Assembly: GCF_020141465.1 (NCBI RefSeq) | Contig: NZ_JAHSPD010000001.1 | Coordinates: forward strand, 1,408,374-1,472,373 | Direction of reading: 5' to 3' | From: Roseovarius carneus | GTDB taxonomy: Bacteria > Pseudomonadota > Alphaproteobacteria > Rhodobacterales > Rhodobacteraceae | Length of the DNA: 64,000 nt | Part shown: in pieces, positions 1-9,328 of the stretch | How the letters are laid out: each line of letters opens with the position of its first letter | Numbering within the stretch: position 1 is the stretch's first letter | The notes under the pieces: generated by a model | What the model was told of the DNA's origin: nothing | What the model saw: only the letters and a program-made list of their open reading frames with translations | Databases searched by the model: none | Position numbers and translations under genes: made by a program

Positions 1-206
1 CACCATTTGACCCGTCCGCGCCGTTCCTGACTGATCAGGCCCGCGCGGCTCAGAATGCCCAGGTGCTTGGAAATTGCGGCAAGGCTCATCCCGAACGGCT
101 CGGCCACATCCGTTACGGCCATATCGTCCTCGAGCAGCATCGCGAGGATCGCGCGCCGTGTCGGATCGCCGAGGGCTGCAAAGACAAGATCAAGCGATTG
201 GGTCAT
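1..206 (-). CDS. ArsR-family transcriptional regulator (3' end outside window)
   Basis: The minus-strand reading frame starts at the ATG at 206-204 with MTQSLDLVFAALGDPTRRAI and runs off the left edge, leaving about 68 residues. The N-terminus has the ArsR winged-helix signature: ALGDPTRRAIL, then a helix-turn-helix around MSLAAISKHLGIL, then AGLISQERRGR leading into the wing. No metal-binding CxC motif is visible in the part present. In this subfamily (SdpR-like) the regulator usually sits beside an SRPBCC/AHSA1 protein, which would lie off the window. A palindrome 31 bases upstream of the start (237-252) is the likely self-operator. The family is confident; the ligand is unknown. Confidence 0.9.
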   Translation of the reverse strand, partial: MTQSLDLVFAALGDPTRRAILAMLLEDDMAVTDVAEPFGMSLAAISKHLGILSRAGLISQERRGRVKW

Positions 207-236
207 AAGCCCGCCTAACCAAGCCCCAGAGAAAGA

Positions 237-252
237 TCAACCAAATGGTTGA
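237..252. promoter_or_regulatory. Palindromic operator upstream of the ArsR gene
   Basis: TCAACCAAATGGTTGA is an inverted repeat with 7-base arms (TCAACCA/TGGTTGA) around a 2-base centre. It lies 31 bases before the ArsR start codon, in the region shared with the divergent atp operon. ArsR proteins bind such short dyads and usually repress themselves. That this ArsR binds it is inferred from position and symmetry. Confidence 0.65.
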
Positions 253-377
253 ATAACGTGTGGCGGCAAAATTGAGTCGCATCGCGCAGGTTCACCTCTG
301 ACGTGTTGCCTTCTTCTTAGAAAAAATACTCACAAAAACAGCGCTCTAACCAAAGTGCCGCACCGTCTGAGGCGCGC

Positions 378-406
378 TTGACTCAATGCTCGTCGCGCAA
401 TAGCAC
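378..406 (+). promoter_or_regulatory. Candidate sigma-70 promoter of the atp F0 operon
   Basis: TTGACT (378-383) and TAGCAC (401-406) are separated by 17 bases. They lie upstream of a GGGGGAGA ribosome-binding site (423-430) and the GTG start at 438. The -35 element is good and the -10 element is poor. The distance to the start codon would give a 5' leader of roughly 25 bases. Confidence 0.45.
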
Positions 407-437
407 TACGCCTACGTCCAACGGGGGAGAAGCGCGC

Positions 438-815
438 GTGGATGACCGGGATCATAGCGAGCGCCTTGCGCAGCTGGAGGACCGAATTAAGGCGCTCAAA
501 GCTCCGCAAGAGCAAAAACCCCACACGGAGGAGCATTATTCTCAGGCGCAGCATGCTTGGCGGATGGTGATCGAACTTGTCGCCGGTCTCTTGATCGGTT
601 TTGGCATCGGATACGGGCTCGACAGTGTCTTTGGCACGCTCCCGATTTTTCTGGTGCTCTTTACATTGCTGGGGCTCGCCGCGGGCATCAAAACGATGAT
701 GCGCAGCGCTGAGGAGCTTCAGAGGAACCAGATGGCTCAGGGGGATGAAACCCGCCGAGCTGAACAAGACGCGGCCAAGACGGACGCAGACGAGAGGGCG
801 AAACATGGCGACTGA
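438..815 (+). CDS. atpI: ATP synthase protein I (AtpI/AtpZ family)
   Basis: This 125-residue small membrane protein is the first gene of the F0 operon. The N-terminal third is charged and helical ([19 protein letters not shown]). Two hydrophobic segments follow: [20 protein letters not shown] and then [18 protein letters not shown]. The C-terminus is charged (residues [12 protein letters not shown]). AtpI homologues help assemble the c-ring or act as a small Mg2+ transporter. GTG 438 is chosen over an upstream in-frame TTG because a strong GGGGGAGA lies 7 bases before it. The gene overlaps atpB by 11 bases. Confidence 0.88.
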   Translation: MDDRDHSERLAQLEDRIKALKAPQEQKPHTEEHYSQAQHAWRMVIELVAGLLIGFGIGYGLDSVFGTLPIFLVLFTLLGLAAGIKTMMRSAEELQRNQMAQGDETRRAEQDAAKTDADERAKHGD

Positions 816-1590
816 GACACAAGGCGCGGAAAAGGCTCTGGAGCTGAAATTCTACCCGCTGGATCAGTTCATGGTCGAGCCGCTCTTTGGCGATGGCCCC
901 GTTGGCCTTTTCACCGTGACAAACGTGACCCTCTGGATGGCTCTGGCGATCCTCGCCACGATTGGCCTTTTGGTGTTGGGCACGTCCAGGCGCGCCACGA
1001 TCCCCTCGCGGGTTCAGTCTTTGGCAGAGCTTTCCTACGGGTTTATCCGCAAGATGGTTGAGGACGTGGCGGGCAAAGATGCGCTGCCGTACTTCCCTTA
1101 TATTTTCACGCTCTTTATGTTCATCCTCTTCTCGAACTTCCTTGGGCTCATCCCCGGGGCGTTCACCACCACGAGCCATATCGCCGTGACAGCCGTTCTG
1201 GCCATGCTGGTCTTCCTCACCGTCACCGTCATGGGCTTCGTGAACAACGGTGCGACCTTCCTCAGCCTTTTCTGGGTGTCGTCCGCGCCTCTGGCGCTCC
1301 GCCCTATTCTGGCGGTGATTGAGGTGATTTCCTATTTCGTGCGCCCCGTCAGCCACTCTGTCCGCCTCGCAGGCTCCATGATGGCGGGCCACGCGGTGGT
1401 GAAGGTGTTTGCGTCCTTCGCACCCATGATCCTGATCTCGACCGGTATCGGCATCCTCGTGACGCCGATGTCGATCCTTGCCATCACGGCAGTCTATGCG
1501 CTGGAGGTGCTCGTATCCTTCATTCAGGCGTATGTCTTTACAATCCTGACCTGCGTCTATCTCAAGGACGCGCTGAGCCCACACCACTAG
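805..1590 (+). CDS. atpB: F0F1 ATP synthase subunit a
   Basis: This 261-residue proton-channel stator of F0 lies in the inner membrane. Hydrophobic helices begin near residues 40, 97, 126, 165 and 205. The essential arginine lies in [16 protein letters not shown] (Arg187), the equivalent of E. coli Arg210, which faces the c-ring glutamate. The ATG at 805 is chosen because it is preceded by GAGAGGG and begins a typical alphaproteobacterial N-terminus ([20 protein letters not shown]). The start lies inside the end of atpI, so translation is probably coupled. Confidence 0.97.
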   Translation: MATETQGAEKALELKFYPLDQFMVEPLFGDGPVGLFTVTNVTLWMALAILATIGLLVLGTSRRATIPSRVQSLAELSYGFIRKMVEDVAGKDALPYFPYIFTLFMFILFSNFLGLIPGAFTTTSHIAVTAVLAMLVFLTVTVMGFVNNGATFLSLFWVSSAPLALRPILAVIEVISYFVRPVSHSVRLAGSMMAGHAVVKVFASFAPMILISTGIGILVTPMSILAITAVYALEVLVSFIQAYVFTILTCVYLKDALSPHH

Positions 1591-1684
1591 GCGCTCGCCG
1601 GGAAACCCAGAACAATCCCGGCGGGCCATCCTGCCGGGCAGACGATCAAACGAAACACCAAATTCCAACGTAAGGAGAAATCAA

Positions 1685-1921
1685 ATGGAAGGTGATATCA
1701 CACAAATGGGCCAGTTCATCGGCGCTGGTCTCGCATGTGTCGGCATGGGTGGCGCGGCCATCGGTGTGGGGAATGTTGTGGGCAACTATCTGTCCGGCGC
1801 CCTGCGCAACCCGTCTGCGGCTGCTGGTCAGACCGCGACAATGTTCATCGGTATCGCATTCGCGGAAGCTTTGGGGATCTTCTCGTTCCTCGTGGCCCTT
1901 CTGCTGATGTTCGCCGTCTAA
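1685..1921 (+). CDS. atpE: F0F1 ATP synthase subunit c
   Basis: This 78-residue hairpin protein forms the rotating c-ring. It has two long hydrophobic helices joined by the polar loop GALRNPSAA, the hallmark RNP loop that touches F1. The proton-carrying carboxylate is Glu61 in [11 protein letters not shown], as is usual outside enterobacteria, where it is Asp. A 94-base gap separates it from atpB. An AAGGAGA ribosome-binding site precedes the ATG, which fits the high expression this subunit needs. Confidence 0.98.
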   Translation: MEGDITQMGQFIGAGLACVGMGGAAIGVGNVVGNYLSGALRNPSAAAGQTATMFIGIAFAEALGIFSFLVALLLMFAV

Positions 1922-2013
1922 GACCAAGCGACCGTTATCCTTACGGCCGGGTGGGCGCGCATGTCGTGCCCACCCCGCGCATACCGATAGCATCCCCGTA
2001 GGAGGAGCATATA

Positions 2014-2571
2014 ATGGCAAGCGAAACCAGCGATCTCGCACAGTCTGCGGTCAGTAAGTGTATTGGCCCTGATGGCGGCGCCATCGGCATGCCCCAGCTC
2101 TGCGTGGAGTGGTTCGGAAATCAGATTTTCTGGCTGGCGATCACGCTGGTCATCCTCTTCTTCGTTCTGTCGCGCATCGCCCTGCCACGCATCGCGGCCA
2201 TTCTGGCCGAGCGTCAGGGCACAATAACAAATGACATCGCCGCCGCGGAAGACCTCAAGGCCCGCGCCGTCGAGGCGGAAGAAGCCTACCAAAAAGCCCT
2301 CGTTGATGCCCGCGCAGACGCGCAGACCATCATCACCGAGACCAAGGCCGAGATCAAATCTGATCTTGATGCGGCCATGGCCAAGGCAGACGCGCAAATC
2401 TCTGCCCGCGCGGCAGAGGGTGAGAAAGCCATTGCCGAGATCCGCGCCAACGCGCTGCAAAGCGTGACCGCAGTGGCCAAAGACACCGCGAAAGAGATCG
2501 TGTCGGCCATGGGTGGCAAGGCAGATGCAAAAACCGTAACCGCGGCTGTGACCGCCCGGATGAAAGGCTGA
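2014..2571 (+). CDS. atpX: F0F1 ATP synthase subunit b'
   Basis: This 185-residue protein is one of two unequal peripheral-stalk subunits in photosynthetic and other alphaproteobacteria. A polar N-terminus precedes one membrane helix ([20 protein letters not shown], about residues 42-61). The rest is an Ala/Glu/Lys-rich coiled coil. Being first of the b pair and having an N-terminal extension, it is called b'. It starts at the ATG behind GGAGGAG and is separated from atpF by only 3 bases. Confidence 0.9.
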   Translation: MASETSDLAQSAVSKCIGPDGGAIGMPQLCVEWFGNQIFWLAITLVILFFVLSRIALPRIAAILAERQGTITNDIAAAEDLKARAVEAEEAYQKALVDARADAQTIITETKAEIKSDLDAAMAKADAQISARAAEGEKAIAEIRANALQSVTAVAKDTAKEIVSAMGGKADAKTVTAAVTARMKG

Positions 2572-2574
2572 GCC

Positions 2575-3150
2575 ATGCGCAAGACTGCAAACACTCTGAC
2601 CCTGACGGTGGCCTCCGTGATGCTGGCCACACCGGCCCTCGCGAAGGGGGATTATGGTTTTGTCTCCCTCCAGAACTCGGACTTCGTGGTTCTGGTCGCC
2701 TTCCTCTGTTTCTTTGGGATCCTCTTCTACCTCAAGGTGCCGGGCAAGATCGGCGGGATGCTGGACAGCCGCGCCGACGGGATCAAGTCCGAGTTGGACG
2801 AGGCCCGCGCTCTGCGCGAAGAGGCCCAGAGCCTTCTGGCGAGCTACGAGCGCAAGCAAAAGGAAGTGCAGGAGCAGGCGGCCCGGATCGTGGCGCAGGC
2901 CAAGCAAGAGGCCGATGCCGCCGCCGAGCAGGCCAAGGCGGATCTCAAAACCTCCATCGCGCGCCGCCTTCAGGCCGCCGAGGACCAGATCGCCTCAGCC
3001 GAAGGGGCTGCGATCAAGGAGGTGCGCGACCGTGCCGTGATTATCGCCATCGCCGCCGCGCGTGAAGTGATCGCGAAACAGATGACCGCGGCCGATGGCA
3101 ACAAGCTGATCGACGATGCGATCGCCACTGTGGACGCCAAGCTGCACTAA
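2575..3150 (+). CDS. atpF: F0F1 ATP synthase subunit b
   Basis: This 191-residue second peripheral-stalk subunit begins with a hydrophobic, signal-like stretch ([17 protein letters not shown]). The membrane segment is [20 protein letters not shown] (about residues 38-57). From residue 70 it is a long charged coiled coil. It pairs with b' to hold F1 to F0. It is the last gene of the operon, followed 27 bases later by a terminator. The F1 genes are not in this window, so F0 and F1 are in separate operons, as is usual in this order. Confidence 0.93.
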   Translation: MRKTANTLTLTVASVMLATPALAKGDYGFVSLQNSDFVVLVAFLCFFGILFYLKVPGKIGGMLDSRADGIKSELDEARALREEAQSLLASYERKQKEVQEQAARIVAQAKQEADAAAEQAKADLKTSIARRLQAAEDQIASAEGAAIKEVRDRAVIIAIAAAREVIAKQMTAADGNKLIDDAIATVDAKLH

Positions 3151-3177
3151 GCCTCGGCTCAGAGCCAAGAAACAAAG

Positions 3178-3205
3178 CCCGCGCCTGGATTGGTGCGGGT
3201 TTTTT
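3178..3205 (+). terminator. Rho-independent terminator of the atp F0 operon
   Basis: An 8-base-pair stem (CCCGCGCC at 3178-3185 with GGTGCGGG at 3192-3199, one G-U pair) with a 6-base loop is followed directly by six T residues (3200-3205). It starts 27 bases after the atpF stop codon. Confidence 0.9.
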
Positions 3206-3372
3206 CGTTTCCGGTGAGAGGGTATAATGGTTCGGCGCGGATGGTTTCCGGCTCCGCGCCCGGCCTCTCTGGCCTGCCCTAAGACGTGAAAGGGGGCCGT
3301 TGGGTCGGCCCCTCAATCACTCTCGCTCGATAGTCTGCGCCGTTTGCCTGTCGTCCGTTGTTCATGTTTCCC

Positions 3373-4032
3373 TCAGAGCGCTGGCATGACCAGCGTCTGC
3401 CCAACCTTGAGTTGGGCCATTGCGCCCAATGCGTCGCGGTTGGCGTTGAAAATCTCCGTGCTGTACCTTGTCTGGCCGTAAAAGCGGTATGCGATCGTGG
3501 CGAGCGTATCGCCCGGCTGAACCACATAAAGTCCTGCGCCCGGCCCCTCCGTCAGGGCCCTTTCGGTGAGCGCGCTCAGCATAGCATTCGTGTTCACGCG
3601 TCCATCCGATGTGACGAGATCGCTCGGCATGGCCATGTCGCCGTCACGTGCCGCTTGATTGACCAGCGCGTCGATATATCCCTCCGACTGGCCCTGTTTC
3701 AGCGCGGTCATGATGATGTCTTCCAGCCCTGCGTCTATCGCGAGTCCGGTGGTGGTGGCTTCGGGGGCTGGTGCGGCCTGAGGCGCGGCTTCTGGGATCA
3801 GAGCAGGCTCGGGCACCAGAGTTGGTTCACTGCGGGCGGCGATCACACTGTTGACCTGCGGGATATTTTCCTCGGCCAAGACCGTATCAAGCCCTGTGTT
3901 GGCGCGGGTCACGCCTATTGCGGGGCCGGCAAGATCAGGGCTGGGCGCGCGAATACCCGCTGTGGGCTGAAACACGATCAGAGCGAGGGTAATGGCAAAA
4001 AAGCCGGCACTTATAAGAGCGATACGGATCAT
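3373..4032 (-). CDS. LysM-domain protein with N-terminal membrane anchor
   Basis: This 219-residue protein begins MIRIALISAGFFAITLALIV, a signal anchor or uncleaved signal peptide. A Pro/Ala/Glu-rich, low-complexity periplasmic linker follows. The C-terminal LysM domain (YVVQPGDTLATIAYRFYG ... KVGQTLVMPAL) is the usual peptidoglycan-binding fold. The start is the ATG at 4032-4030, because the hydrophobic anchor begins there. That ATG has no good ribosome-binding site of its own and overlaps the stop of a 20-codon ORF (ATGA), suggesting coupled translation. The role is unknown; a cell-wall-associated function is inferred. Confidence 0.8.
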   Translation of the reverse strand: MIRIALISAGFFAITLALIVFQPTAGIRAPSPDLAGPAIGVTRANTGLDTVLAEENIPQVNSVIAARSEPTLVPEPALIPEAAPQAAPAPEATTTGLAIDAGLEDIIMTALKQGQSEGYIDALVNQAARDGDMAMPSDLVTSDGRVNTNAMLSALTERALTEGPGAGLYVVQPGDTLATIAYRFYGQTRYSTEIFNANRDALGAMAQLKVGQTLVMPAL

Positions 4033-4091
4033 TTCGCCGCGCGGCCTGTCGGTAAGATGGCCATGCGGCCGCGCTTTGCTACGTGATGCAT
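4029..4091 (-). CDS. Possible 20-residue leader peptide ORF upstream of the LysM gene
   Basis: ATG 4091-4089 opens a 20-codon frame (MHHVAKRGRMAILPTGRAAK) that ends in TGA at 4031-4029, overlapping the LysM start as ATGA. The only strong ribosome-binding site nearby (GGGGGAG, forward 4100-4106) lies 8 bases before this ATG, whereas the LysM ATG has none. The peptide is basic, with no recognisable domain. It could feed ribosomes to the LysM start rather than make a functional product. Chance cannot be excluded. Confidence 0.45.
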   Translation of the reverse strand: MHHVAKRGRMAILPTGRAAK

Positions 4092-4169
4092 CGTGTCCGC
4101 TCCCCCTTAATTGCCACACTGTACAAGATCTTTGCGCCGGCCTGACCACGGTTCGCGCAAGTGGGGCAA

Positions 4170-4199
4170 CATATAGGCGAAATGTCTTGAAACCGTCAA
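4170..4199 (-). promoter_or_regulatory. Candidate promoter for the leader ORF/LysM gene
   Basis: Read on the minus strand, TTGACG (forward 4194-4199) and TATATG (forward 4170-4175) are 18 bases apart. They lie about 80 bases before the leader ORF start. The hexamer quality is good for a GC-rich genome. Confidence 0.6.
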
Positions 4200-4314
4200 T
4201 ATAAAGTAGGGTCGCATAGGACGCGAAACCTCATGTTTTTCTCGTTCTTTGGGAAAAACTGAGTCGTTTCGGTAGCTTGCCAGTAACGGCTTCATGGCGA
4301 AATTTTACGTCAGC

Positions 4315-5589
4315 CTAGCCGTTTTCGCGCAAAATATAGCCTGCAAGGTAAAGAGAGCCGCAAATCAGCACGCGCGCTTTGGGATCTTGGGCGATGATTT
4401 GCGCCAGAGCGGTGCCCACATCAGGCGCCTCGGAGGCGGGCAGACCCACGGCGCGCGCGGCGGCTGCGGTGACATCTGCGGGCAAAGTGTTCGCCTCGCC
4501 GGGGATGGACACGGCGGTGAGGCTGGCGGCTTGTGCGGCGAGCGGGGTGAGAAAGCCTGCGATATCCTTGGTGTTGAGCATCCCGCAAATGAGGTGCGTG
4601 GGCCTTGGCGCGAGCGTCGCCATATGCGCGCCCAGAGCCTTGCCCGCAGCGGCGTTGTGCCCACCATCGAGCCATAGTTCCGCGTCGCGTGCGGCGGCAA
4701 CCAGCGGGCCGGTCGCCAGACGCTGCATCCGGGCAGGCCACTCGGCCTGCGTCACCGCACCGTCAAATGCGGCTTCGTCCAGCCCTATATGCCGCAGCGC
4801 TGCCAGTGCGGCCCCTGCGTTCTCGATCTGATGCGCGCCGGGCAGGTTCGGCAGGGGCAGGTCCAGAAGCCCGGTCTCGTCCTGATAGATCAGGCGGCCC
4901 CGCTCCTCGCTGACATGCCAGTGCTGGCCATATGCCAAAAGCGGCGCGCCGAGGCTGGCGGCTGTGCTCTCGATTACTTCGGACGCGGCATTGTGTTGCG
5001 GCCCGACGATGCAGGGCACACCACGCTTGATGATCCCAGCCTTCTCACCTGCGATTTTCGCAATAGTGTCGCCAAGGAATTGTTCATGATCCATCGACAC
5101 GGGCGTGATGATGGTGAGCGCGGGCGCGGGGATCACGTTGGTCGCATCGAGCCGCCCGCCGAGGCCGACCTCCAGCAAGGTGTAATCCGCCTTGGTGCGC
5201 GACATGGCCAAGAGGGCCGCGCAGGTGGTGATCTCGAAATAGGTGATCGTCTCGGCATTGTTGGCGGCATAACATTCATCCAAAGCCGCCGTCAGCGCGT
5301 CCTCGGTGATCAGCGTCCCAGCAAGGCGGATCCGCTCGTGAAACCGCGCGAGATGCGGCGAGGTATAGGCGTGCACGCTTTGCCCCGCTGCCTCAAGCCC
5401 TGCACGCAGCATGGCTTGGGTGGAGCCCTTGCCATTGGTCCCGGCGATATGAATCACGGGGGGCAGGGCATCCTGCGGATCACCCAAGGCATGCAGCAAG
5501 CGCCACATCCGGTCCAGCGTCAGGTCGATGATCTTGGGGTGGAGGGCCATCATCCGTTCAAGGATGACGTCAGAGGCTTGCGCGCTCAT
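4315..5589 (-). CDS. folC: Bifunctional dihydrofolate/folylpolyglutamate synthase
   Basis: This 424-residue cytoplasmic Mur-ligase-type enzyme adds glutamate to dihydropteroate and then to tetrahydrofolates. The ATP-binding loop is [11 protein letters not shown] (residues 47-57), followed by the folate-binding segment [14 protein letters not shown]. The [10 protein letters not shown] stretch and the C-terminal LDGGHN are also family hallmarks. Its start overlaps the accD stop (ATGA at 5586-5589). The accD-folC pairing is common in proteobacteria. No clear terminator follows. Confidence 0.95.
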   Translation of the reverse strand: MSAQASDVILERMMALHPKIIDLTLDRMWRLLHALGDPQDALPPVIHIAGTNGKGSTQAMLRAGLEAAGQSVHAYTSPHLARFHERIRLAGTLITEDALTAALDECYAANNAETITYFEITTCAALLAMSRTKADYTLLEVGLGGRLDATNVIPAPALTIITPVSMDHEQFLGDTIAKIAGEKAGIIKRGVPCIVGPQHNAASEVIESTAASLGAPLLAYGQHWHVSEERGRLIYQDETGLLDLPLPNLPGAHQIENAGAALAALRHIGLDEAAFDGAVTQAEWPARMQRLATGPLVAAARDAELWLDGGHNAAAGKALGAHMATLAPRPTHLICGMLNTKDIAGFLTPLAAQAASLTAVSIPGEANTLPADVTAAAARAVGLPASEAPDVGTALAQIIAQDPKARVLICGSLYLAGYILRENG

Positions 5590-6515
5590 GCCTTTGGAGG
5601 CTCCTCAGGGGTGCGGGGCTCCATCTCCTCAAGCGTGGGAGGGGGCAGATCGCCCACCACGGCAGGGGGAAGGTCCAACAGCATCCGGGTGATCGTGATC
5701 AACTCTTCCCGCATCAGGGCGCGAGGCGTGACGCGGTCAAGCATCCCGTGATCAAGGAGGTATTCCGCGCGCTGGAACCCTTCGGGGAGCTTTTCGCGGA
5801 TGGTCTGTTCGATCACGCGGGGGCCAGCGAAACAAATAAGCGCGCCCGGCTCGGCAATCTGCACATCGCCCAACATGGCATAGGACGCGGTGACGCCGCC
5901 CGTTGTGGGGTGCGTGAGGACCGTGATGTAGGGCAGGCCCGCTTCTTTCAGCATCTGCACCGCCACGGTGGTGCGGGGCATCTGCATCAGGCTGAGAATA
6001 CCCTCCTGCATCCGCGCACCGCCTGCGGCGGAGAAAAGGATAAGCGGGCGGTTGAGCTTCACAGCCTCTTCTGCGGCGGCGATGATCGCATTGCCCACAT
6101 ACATGCCCATGGAGCCTGCCATGAAGGTGAAATCCTGTGCGGCGGCCACGATGGGCGTGCGGCCCATCTCGCCCGTGGCGACAAGCATCGCCTCGGCCTC
6201 ACCCGTGGCCTTTTGAGCGGCCTTCATCCGGTCGGGATATTTCTTCTGATCGCGAAAACCCAAAGGGTCGGCAGGTGGCAGGGGCACGGCCACCTCGTTG
6301 AAGATGCCGCCGTCAAAGAGCGTACTGAACCGTGCGCGCGGCGTGATGTTCATGTGGTGGCCGCAATTGGAGCAGACGTTGAGATTTTGGCTCATCTCGC
6401 GGTGAAAGAGCATCGTCCCGCATTCGTCGCATTTGGTCCAAAGGTTCTCGGGTATCTCGCGGCGCGAGAAGATCGAGTTGATGCGCGGGCGCATGTAGTT
6501 GCTGATCCAGTTCAT
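5586..6515 (-). CDS. accD: Acetyl-CoA carboxylase, carboxyltransferase subunit beta
   Basis: This 309-residue protein, with AccA, transfers the carboxyl group from biotin to acetyl-CoA, the committed step of fatty acid synthesis. The N-terminus carries the zinc ribbon [12 protein letters not shown] ... [10 protein letters not shown] (Cys29, Cys32, Cys48, Cys51). The crotonase-like core includes [18 protein letters not shown] and [14 protein letters not shown]. The ATG at 6515 is chosen because homologues begin [10 protein letters not shown]; a longer in-frame extension to 6605 looks non-coding. It is followed by folC and preceded by a CPBP protease gene. Confidence 0.95.
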   Translation of the reverse strand: MNWISNYMRPRINSIFSRREIPENLWTKCDECGTMLFHREMSQNLNVCSNCGHHMNITPRARFSTLFDGGIFNEVAVPLPPADPLGFRDQKKYPDRMKAAQKATGEAEAMLVATGEMGRTPIVAAAQDFTFMAGSMGMYVGNAIIAAAEEAVKLNRPLILFSAAGGARMQEGILSLMQMPRTTVAVQMLKEAGLPYITVLTHPTTGGVTASYAMLGDVQIAEPGALICFAGPRVIEQTIREKLPEGFQRAEYLLDHGMLDRVTPRALMREELITITRMLLDLPPAVVGDLPPPTLEEMEPRTPEEPPKA

Positions 6516-6576
6516 ACCGGTCTGGTCCCTTTGATTGGCCTCGCTCTGAGATAATCGCCGCCGTCTGGAATTGCAA

Positions 6577-7467
6577 TCAAACGCGCAACGCCACGCGTAC
6601 CGCAAGCCATGAAGTGAAGATCATCAAGATCTCCACAGGCATCCATGCGCGCAAGAGCGCCATATCGGCCGTATCGAATGGCACAGTATAAAGCGCCAGC
6701 CCATCCAGATAGCCCTCGGTTCCGGTGATAAGAATACCGACAAAATTATTCACGAAATGCAGCGCGATGGCAGGGCCGAGCGTGCCTGTGCGCGCCGTGA
6801 TATCCGCCGCCGCCACCCCAAAGAGCGCGGCCCAGATGGCGATCCATATCGCGCCCTCGCCCATGACGGACGGATCGTAATGCAGCGCCCCGAAGAGGAT
6901 CGAGGGCACGATGATCCAGACCCAAGGAGGGGAGAACCGCGCGGCAAGCTGGCTCTGAATATAGCCGCGAAAGACAAGCTCTTCGGCACTGACCTGAATG
7001 AGCAAGCCCAGAAGGGCGAGGGGCAGGAGCAATAGCCACTGACGGCCACTCAGGCCCGCGGTGAGCGCCATCTCCTCTGGCATCGGCAGAAGCGAAACCA
7101 CCCCGTACAAAAGCGCCAGCGCCGCCAAAGCGCGCACTCCTTGCCGCACGGCCGACCCCAGCGGCCCAATAAGCGACAGCATCCCGCGCCGATGCAGTAA
7201 AAGTGTCGCACTCCAAAGGGCGAGGATCATTGGCGCGAAGACAAAAAGCGTGGCCAGCGCACCCTCAGGGGTCGTGCCAAGGTCCATGCCCGTGCCATCC
7301 GGGCCCCATGCTTCGGGCGACAACATGCGCCGGACCAACCCGCTGTAGAAGACTGCAAGCCCTAGAAAAAGCGCCGTTGCGAGGGCAAGCCCCACCACAA
7401 GCCGCCAGAGCGCGGAGGTGCCGCGTGCCGGGGCGATCAGGGACTGGTGAGGCTCATATCCGTGCAT
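6577..7467 (-). CDS. CPBP (CAAX/Abi) family intramembrane metalloprotease
   Basis: This 296-residue polytopic membrane protein has about eight hydrophobic segments. The conserved active-site motifs of the family are intact: EELVFRGY (Glu162, Glu163, Arg167), FGALHYD (His196) and ALHFVNN (His237, Asn241). In eukaryotes the family removes CAAX tripeptides; bacterial members cleave or stabilise membrane proteins and some confer bacteriocin immunity. The substrate here is unknown. It lies upstream of accD on the same strand, with a 61-base gap. A TATAAT box ends 2 bases before the assigned ATG, so the message may be leaderless or the true start may be further in. Confidence 0.88.
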   Translation of the reverse strand: MHGYEPHQSLIAPARGTSALWRLVVGLALATALFLGLAVFYSGLVRRMLSPEAWGPDGTGMDLGTTPEGALATLFVFAPMILALWSATLLLHRRGMLSLIGPLGSAVRQGVRALAALALLYGVVSLLPMPEEMALTAGLSGRQWLLLLPLALLGLLIQVSAEELVFRGYIQSQLAARFSPPWVWIIVPSILFGALHYDPSVMGEGAIWIAIWAALFGVAAADITARTGTLGPAIALHFVNNFVGILITGTEGYLDGLALYTVPFDTADMALLRAWMPVEILMIFTSWLAVRVALRV

Positions 7468-7469
7468 GG

Positions 7470-7498
7470 ATTATAGCTAGGGCATCGGGCCGGGTCAT
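7470..7498 (-). promoter_or_regulatory. Candidate promoter abutting the CPBP protease start
   Basis: On the minus strand, ATGACC (forward 7493-7498) and a perfect TATAAT (forward 7470-7475) are 17 bases apart. The -10 box is only 2 bases from the assigned start codon (7467). Either transcription begins within the first codons or the annotated start is too early. Confidence 0.5.
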
Positions 7499-7600
7499 TC
7501 AAACGGCCAAACGGCGCTTTCAATCGGTCCGGTCTTGCTTGCGCGCCGCGCGCACCTCGCTTATTCCGAATAAAACTCCAGCTTTGCGAGGCCTCTTCAG

Positions 7601-9328
7601 ATGACCAAGTTCGACAAATCCAAACTGCCCAGCCGTTATGTGACCGAAGGCCCTTCCAAGGCGCCGCACCGGTCATTTCTCTATGCGATGGGCCTCACGG
7701 AGCAGGAAATCCACCAGCCTCTGGTTGGCGTCGCCACCTGCTGGAACGAGGCCGCACCGTGCAACATCGCGCTGAACCGTCAGGCGCAAGCGGTCAAGGC
7801 TGGCGTGAAGACCGCCTTTGGGACACCACGCGAGTTCACCACGATCACGGTGACGGACGGGATCGCGATGGGCCATGAAGGGATGCGCAGCAGCCTCGCC
7901 AGCCGCGAGGCGATTGCAGACACGGTCGAGTTGAGCATGCGCGGCCATGCCTATGACGCGATTGTGGGCCTTGCGGGCTGCGACAAATCCCTTCCAGGGA
8001 TGATGATGGCGATGGTGCGCCTGAACACGCCGTCCGTGTTCATCTATGGCGGGTCGATCCTGCCGGGCCGCTTTGAGGGCCGCGATGTGACCGTCCAAGA
8101 TGTGTTCGAGGCCGTGGGTCAGCATCAGGCGGGGAACCTTTCGACATGCGAGCTGGAGAAGCTTGAGGCCGTGGCCTGCCCCTCGGCGGGCGCGTGCGGC
8201 GGGCAGTTCACAGCCAACACCATGGCCTGTGTATCAGAGGCGATTGGCCTTGCGCTGCCCAATTCGTCGGGGATGCCAGCGGTCTACGAGAGCCGCGACC
8301 AATATGGCGAGGCCTCGGGCCGGGCTGTGATGAACCTTCTGGAGAAAAACATCCGCGCGCGCGATATCGTGACCCGCAAAAGCCTTGAGAACGCCGCGCG
8401 CGTTGTCGCCTGCACCGGCGGGTCAACCAATGCGGGCCTGCACCTCCCGGCGATTGCCCATGAGGCGGGGCTGGAATTCTTCCTCGAAGACGTCTGCGAC
8501 ATCTTCAAAGACACGCCCTATTTCGTCGATCTCAAACCTGGCGGGCAATATGTGGCCAAAGACCTCTATGAGGTGGGTGGGATCATGGTCGTGATGAAGG
8601 AACTGCGCAAAGCGGGCCTGATGCACGAAGACTGCATGACGGCCACAGGGCGCAGCATGGGCGAAGAGCTTGACATGATCGAGCGCGAGGCGGACGGCAA
8701 AGTGATCCATCCCGTCTCCGCGCCGCTGACCAAGACGGGCGGCGTTGTGGGCCTCAAAGGCAACCTTGCGCCCGAAGGGGCTATTGTGAAGGTCGCAGGC
8801 ATCGCCACGCAGCACCAGATTTTCAAAGGCCCTGCGCGGGTGTTTGAATGTGAGGAAGATGCGTTTGAAGCCGTGCAGTCGCGCGGCTATTCCGAGGGCG
8901 ATGTGATCATCATCCGCAACGAAGGCCCCGCAGGTGGGCCGGGCATGCGCGAGATGCTCTCCACGACCGCTGCCCTCTCTGGCCAAGGCATGGGCAAGAA
9001 AGTGGCCCTCATCACCGATGGGCGCTTCTCGGGGGCCACACGCGGCTTCTGTGTGGGCCATGTCGGGCCGGAAGCAGCACTTGGCGGGCCGATCGCCCTC
9101 GTGCAGGATGGTGACGAGATCACGCTCGACGCGATCGCCGGGACAATCAGCATGGACGTCACCGACGAAGAGCTTGCTGTGCGCAAGGCCAAATGGAAAG
9201 GTCCGCGCAAGACGATCTATTCCTCCGGTGCGCTGTGGAAATACGCGCAGCTCGTCGGGGCCACCTATAAGGGCGCTGTCACCCATCCCGGTGCAGAGGC
9301 CGAAAGCCATGTCTACATGGACATCTAG
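7601..9328 (+). CDS. ilvD: Dihydroxy-acid dehydratase
   Basis: This 575-residue iron-sulfur enzyme converts dihydroxyisovalerate and dihydroxymethylvalerate to the 2-oxo acids of valine and isoleucine synthesis. Candidate cluster ligands are Cys54 (AAPCNIAL), Cys127 (AGCDKS) and Cys199 (SAGACGGQF). Lys129 in CDKS is the expected carbamylated, metal-binding lysine. Domain and length match the family. It starts at ATG 7601 ([20 protein letters not shown]). The last 20 bases overlap the next gene in another frame, so the downstream lipoprotein may be coupled. Confidence 0.97.
   Translation: MTKFDKSKLPSRYVTEGPSKAPHRSFLYAMGLTEQEIHQPLVGVATCWNEAAPCNIALNRQAQAVKAGVKTAFGTPREFTTITVTDGIAMGHEGMRSSLASREAIADTVELSMRGHAYDAIVGLAGCDKSLPGMMMAMVRLNTPSVFIYGGSILPGRFEGRDVTVQDVFEAVGQHQAGNLSTCELEKLEAVACPSAGACGGQFTANTMACVSEAIGLALPNSSGMPAVYESRDQYGEASGRAVMNLLEKNIRARDIVTRKSLENAARVVACTGGSTNAGLHLPAIAHEAGLEFFLEDVCDIFKDTPYFVDLKPGGQYVAKDLYEVGGIMVVMKELRKAGLMHEDCMTATGRSMGEELDMIEREADGKVIHPVSAPLTKTGGVVGLKGNLAPEGAIVKVAGIATQHQIFKGPARVFECEEDAFEAVQSRGYSEGDVIIIRNEGPAGGPGMREMLSTTAALSGQGMGKKVALITDGRFSGATRGFCVGHVGPEAALGGPIALVQDGDEITLDAIAGTISMDVTDEELAVRKAKWKGPRKTIYSSGALWKYAQLVGATYKGAVTHPGAEAESHVYMDI

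Noticed and set aside
688-1668. Long minus-strand frame of 326 codons opposite atpB
   Set aside because: Its sequence is low in hydrophobic order, rich in Arg/His/Gly, and exactly antisense to a clear atpB; it is a by-product of GC-rich codon use.
4107-4295. 62-codon minus-strand frame upstream of the LysM gene
   Set aside because: It overlaps the promoter candidate, lacks a ribosome-binding site and has no recognisable features.
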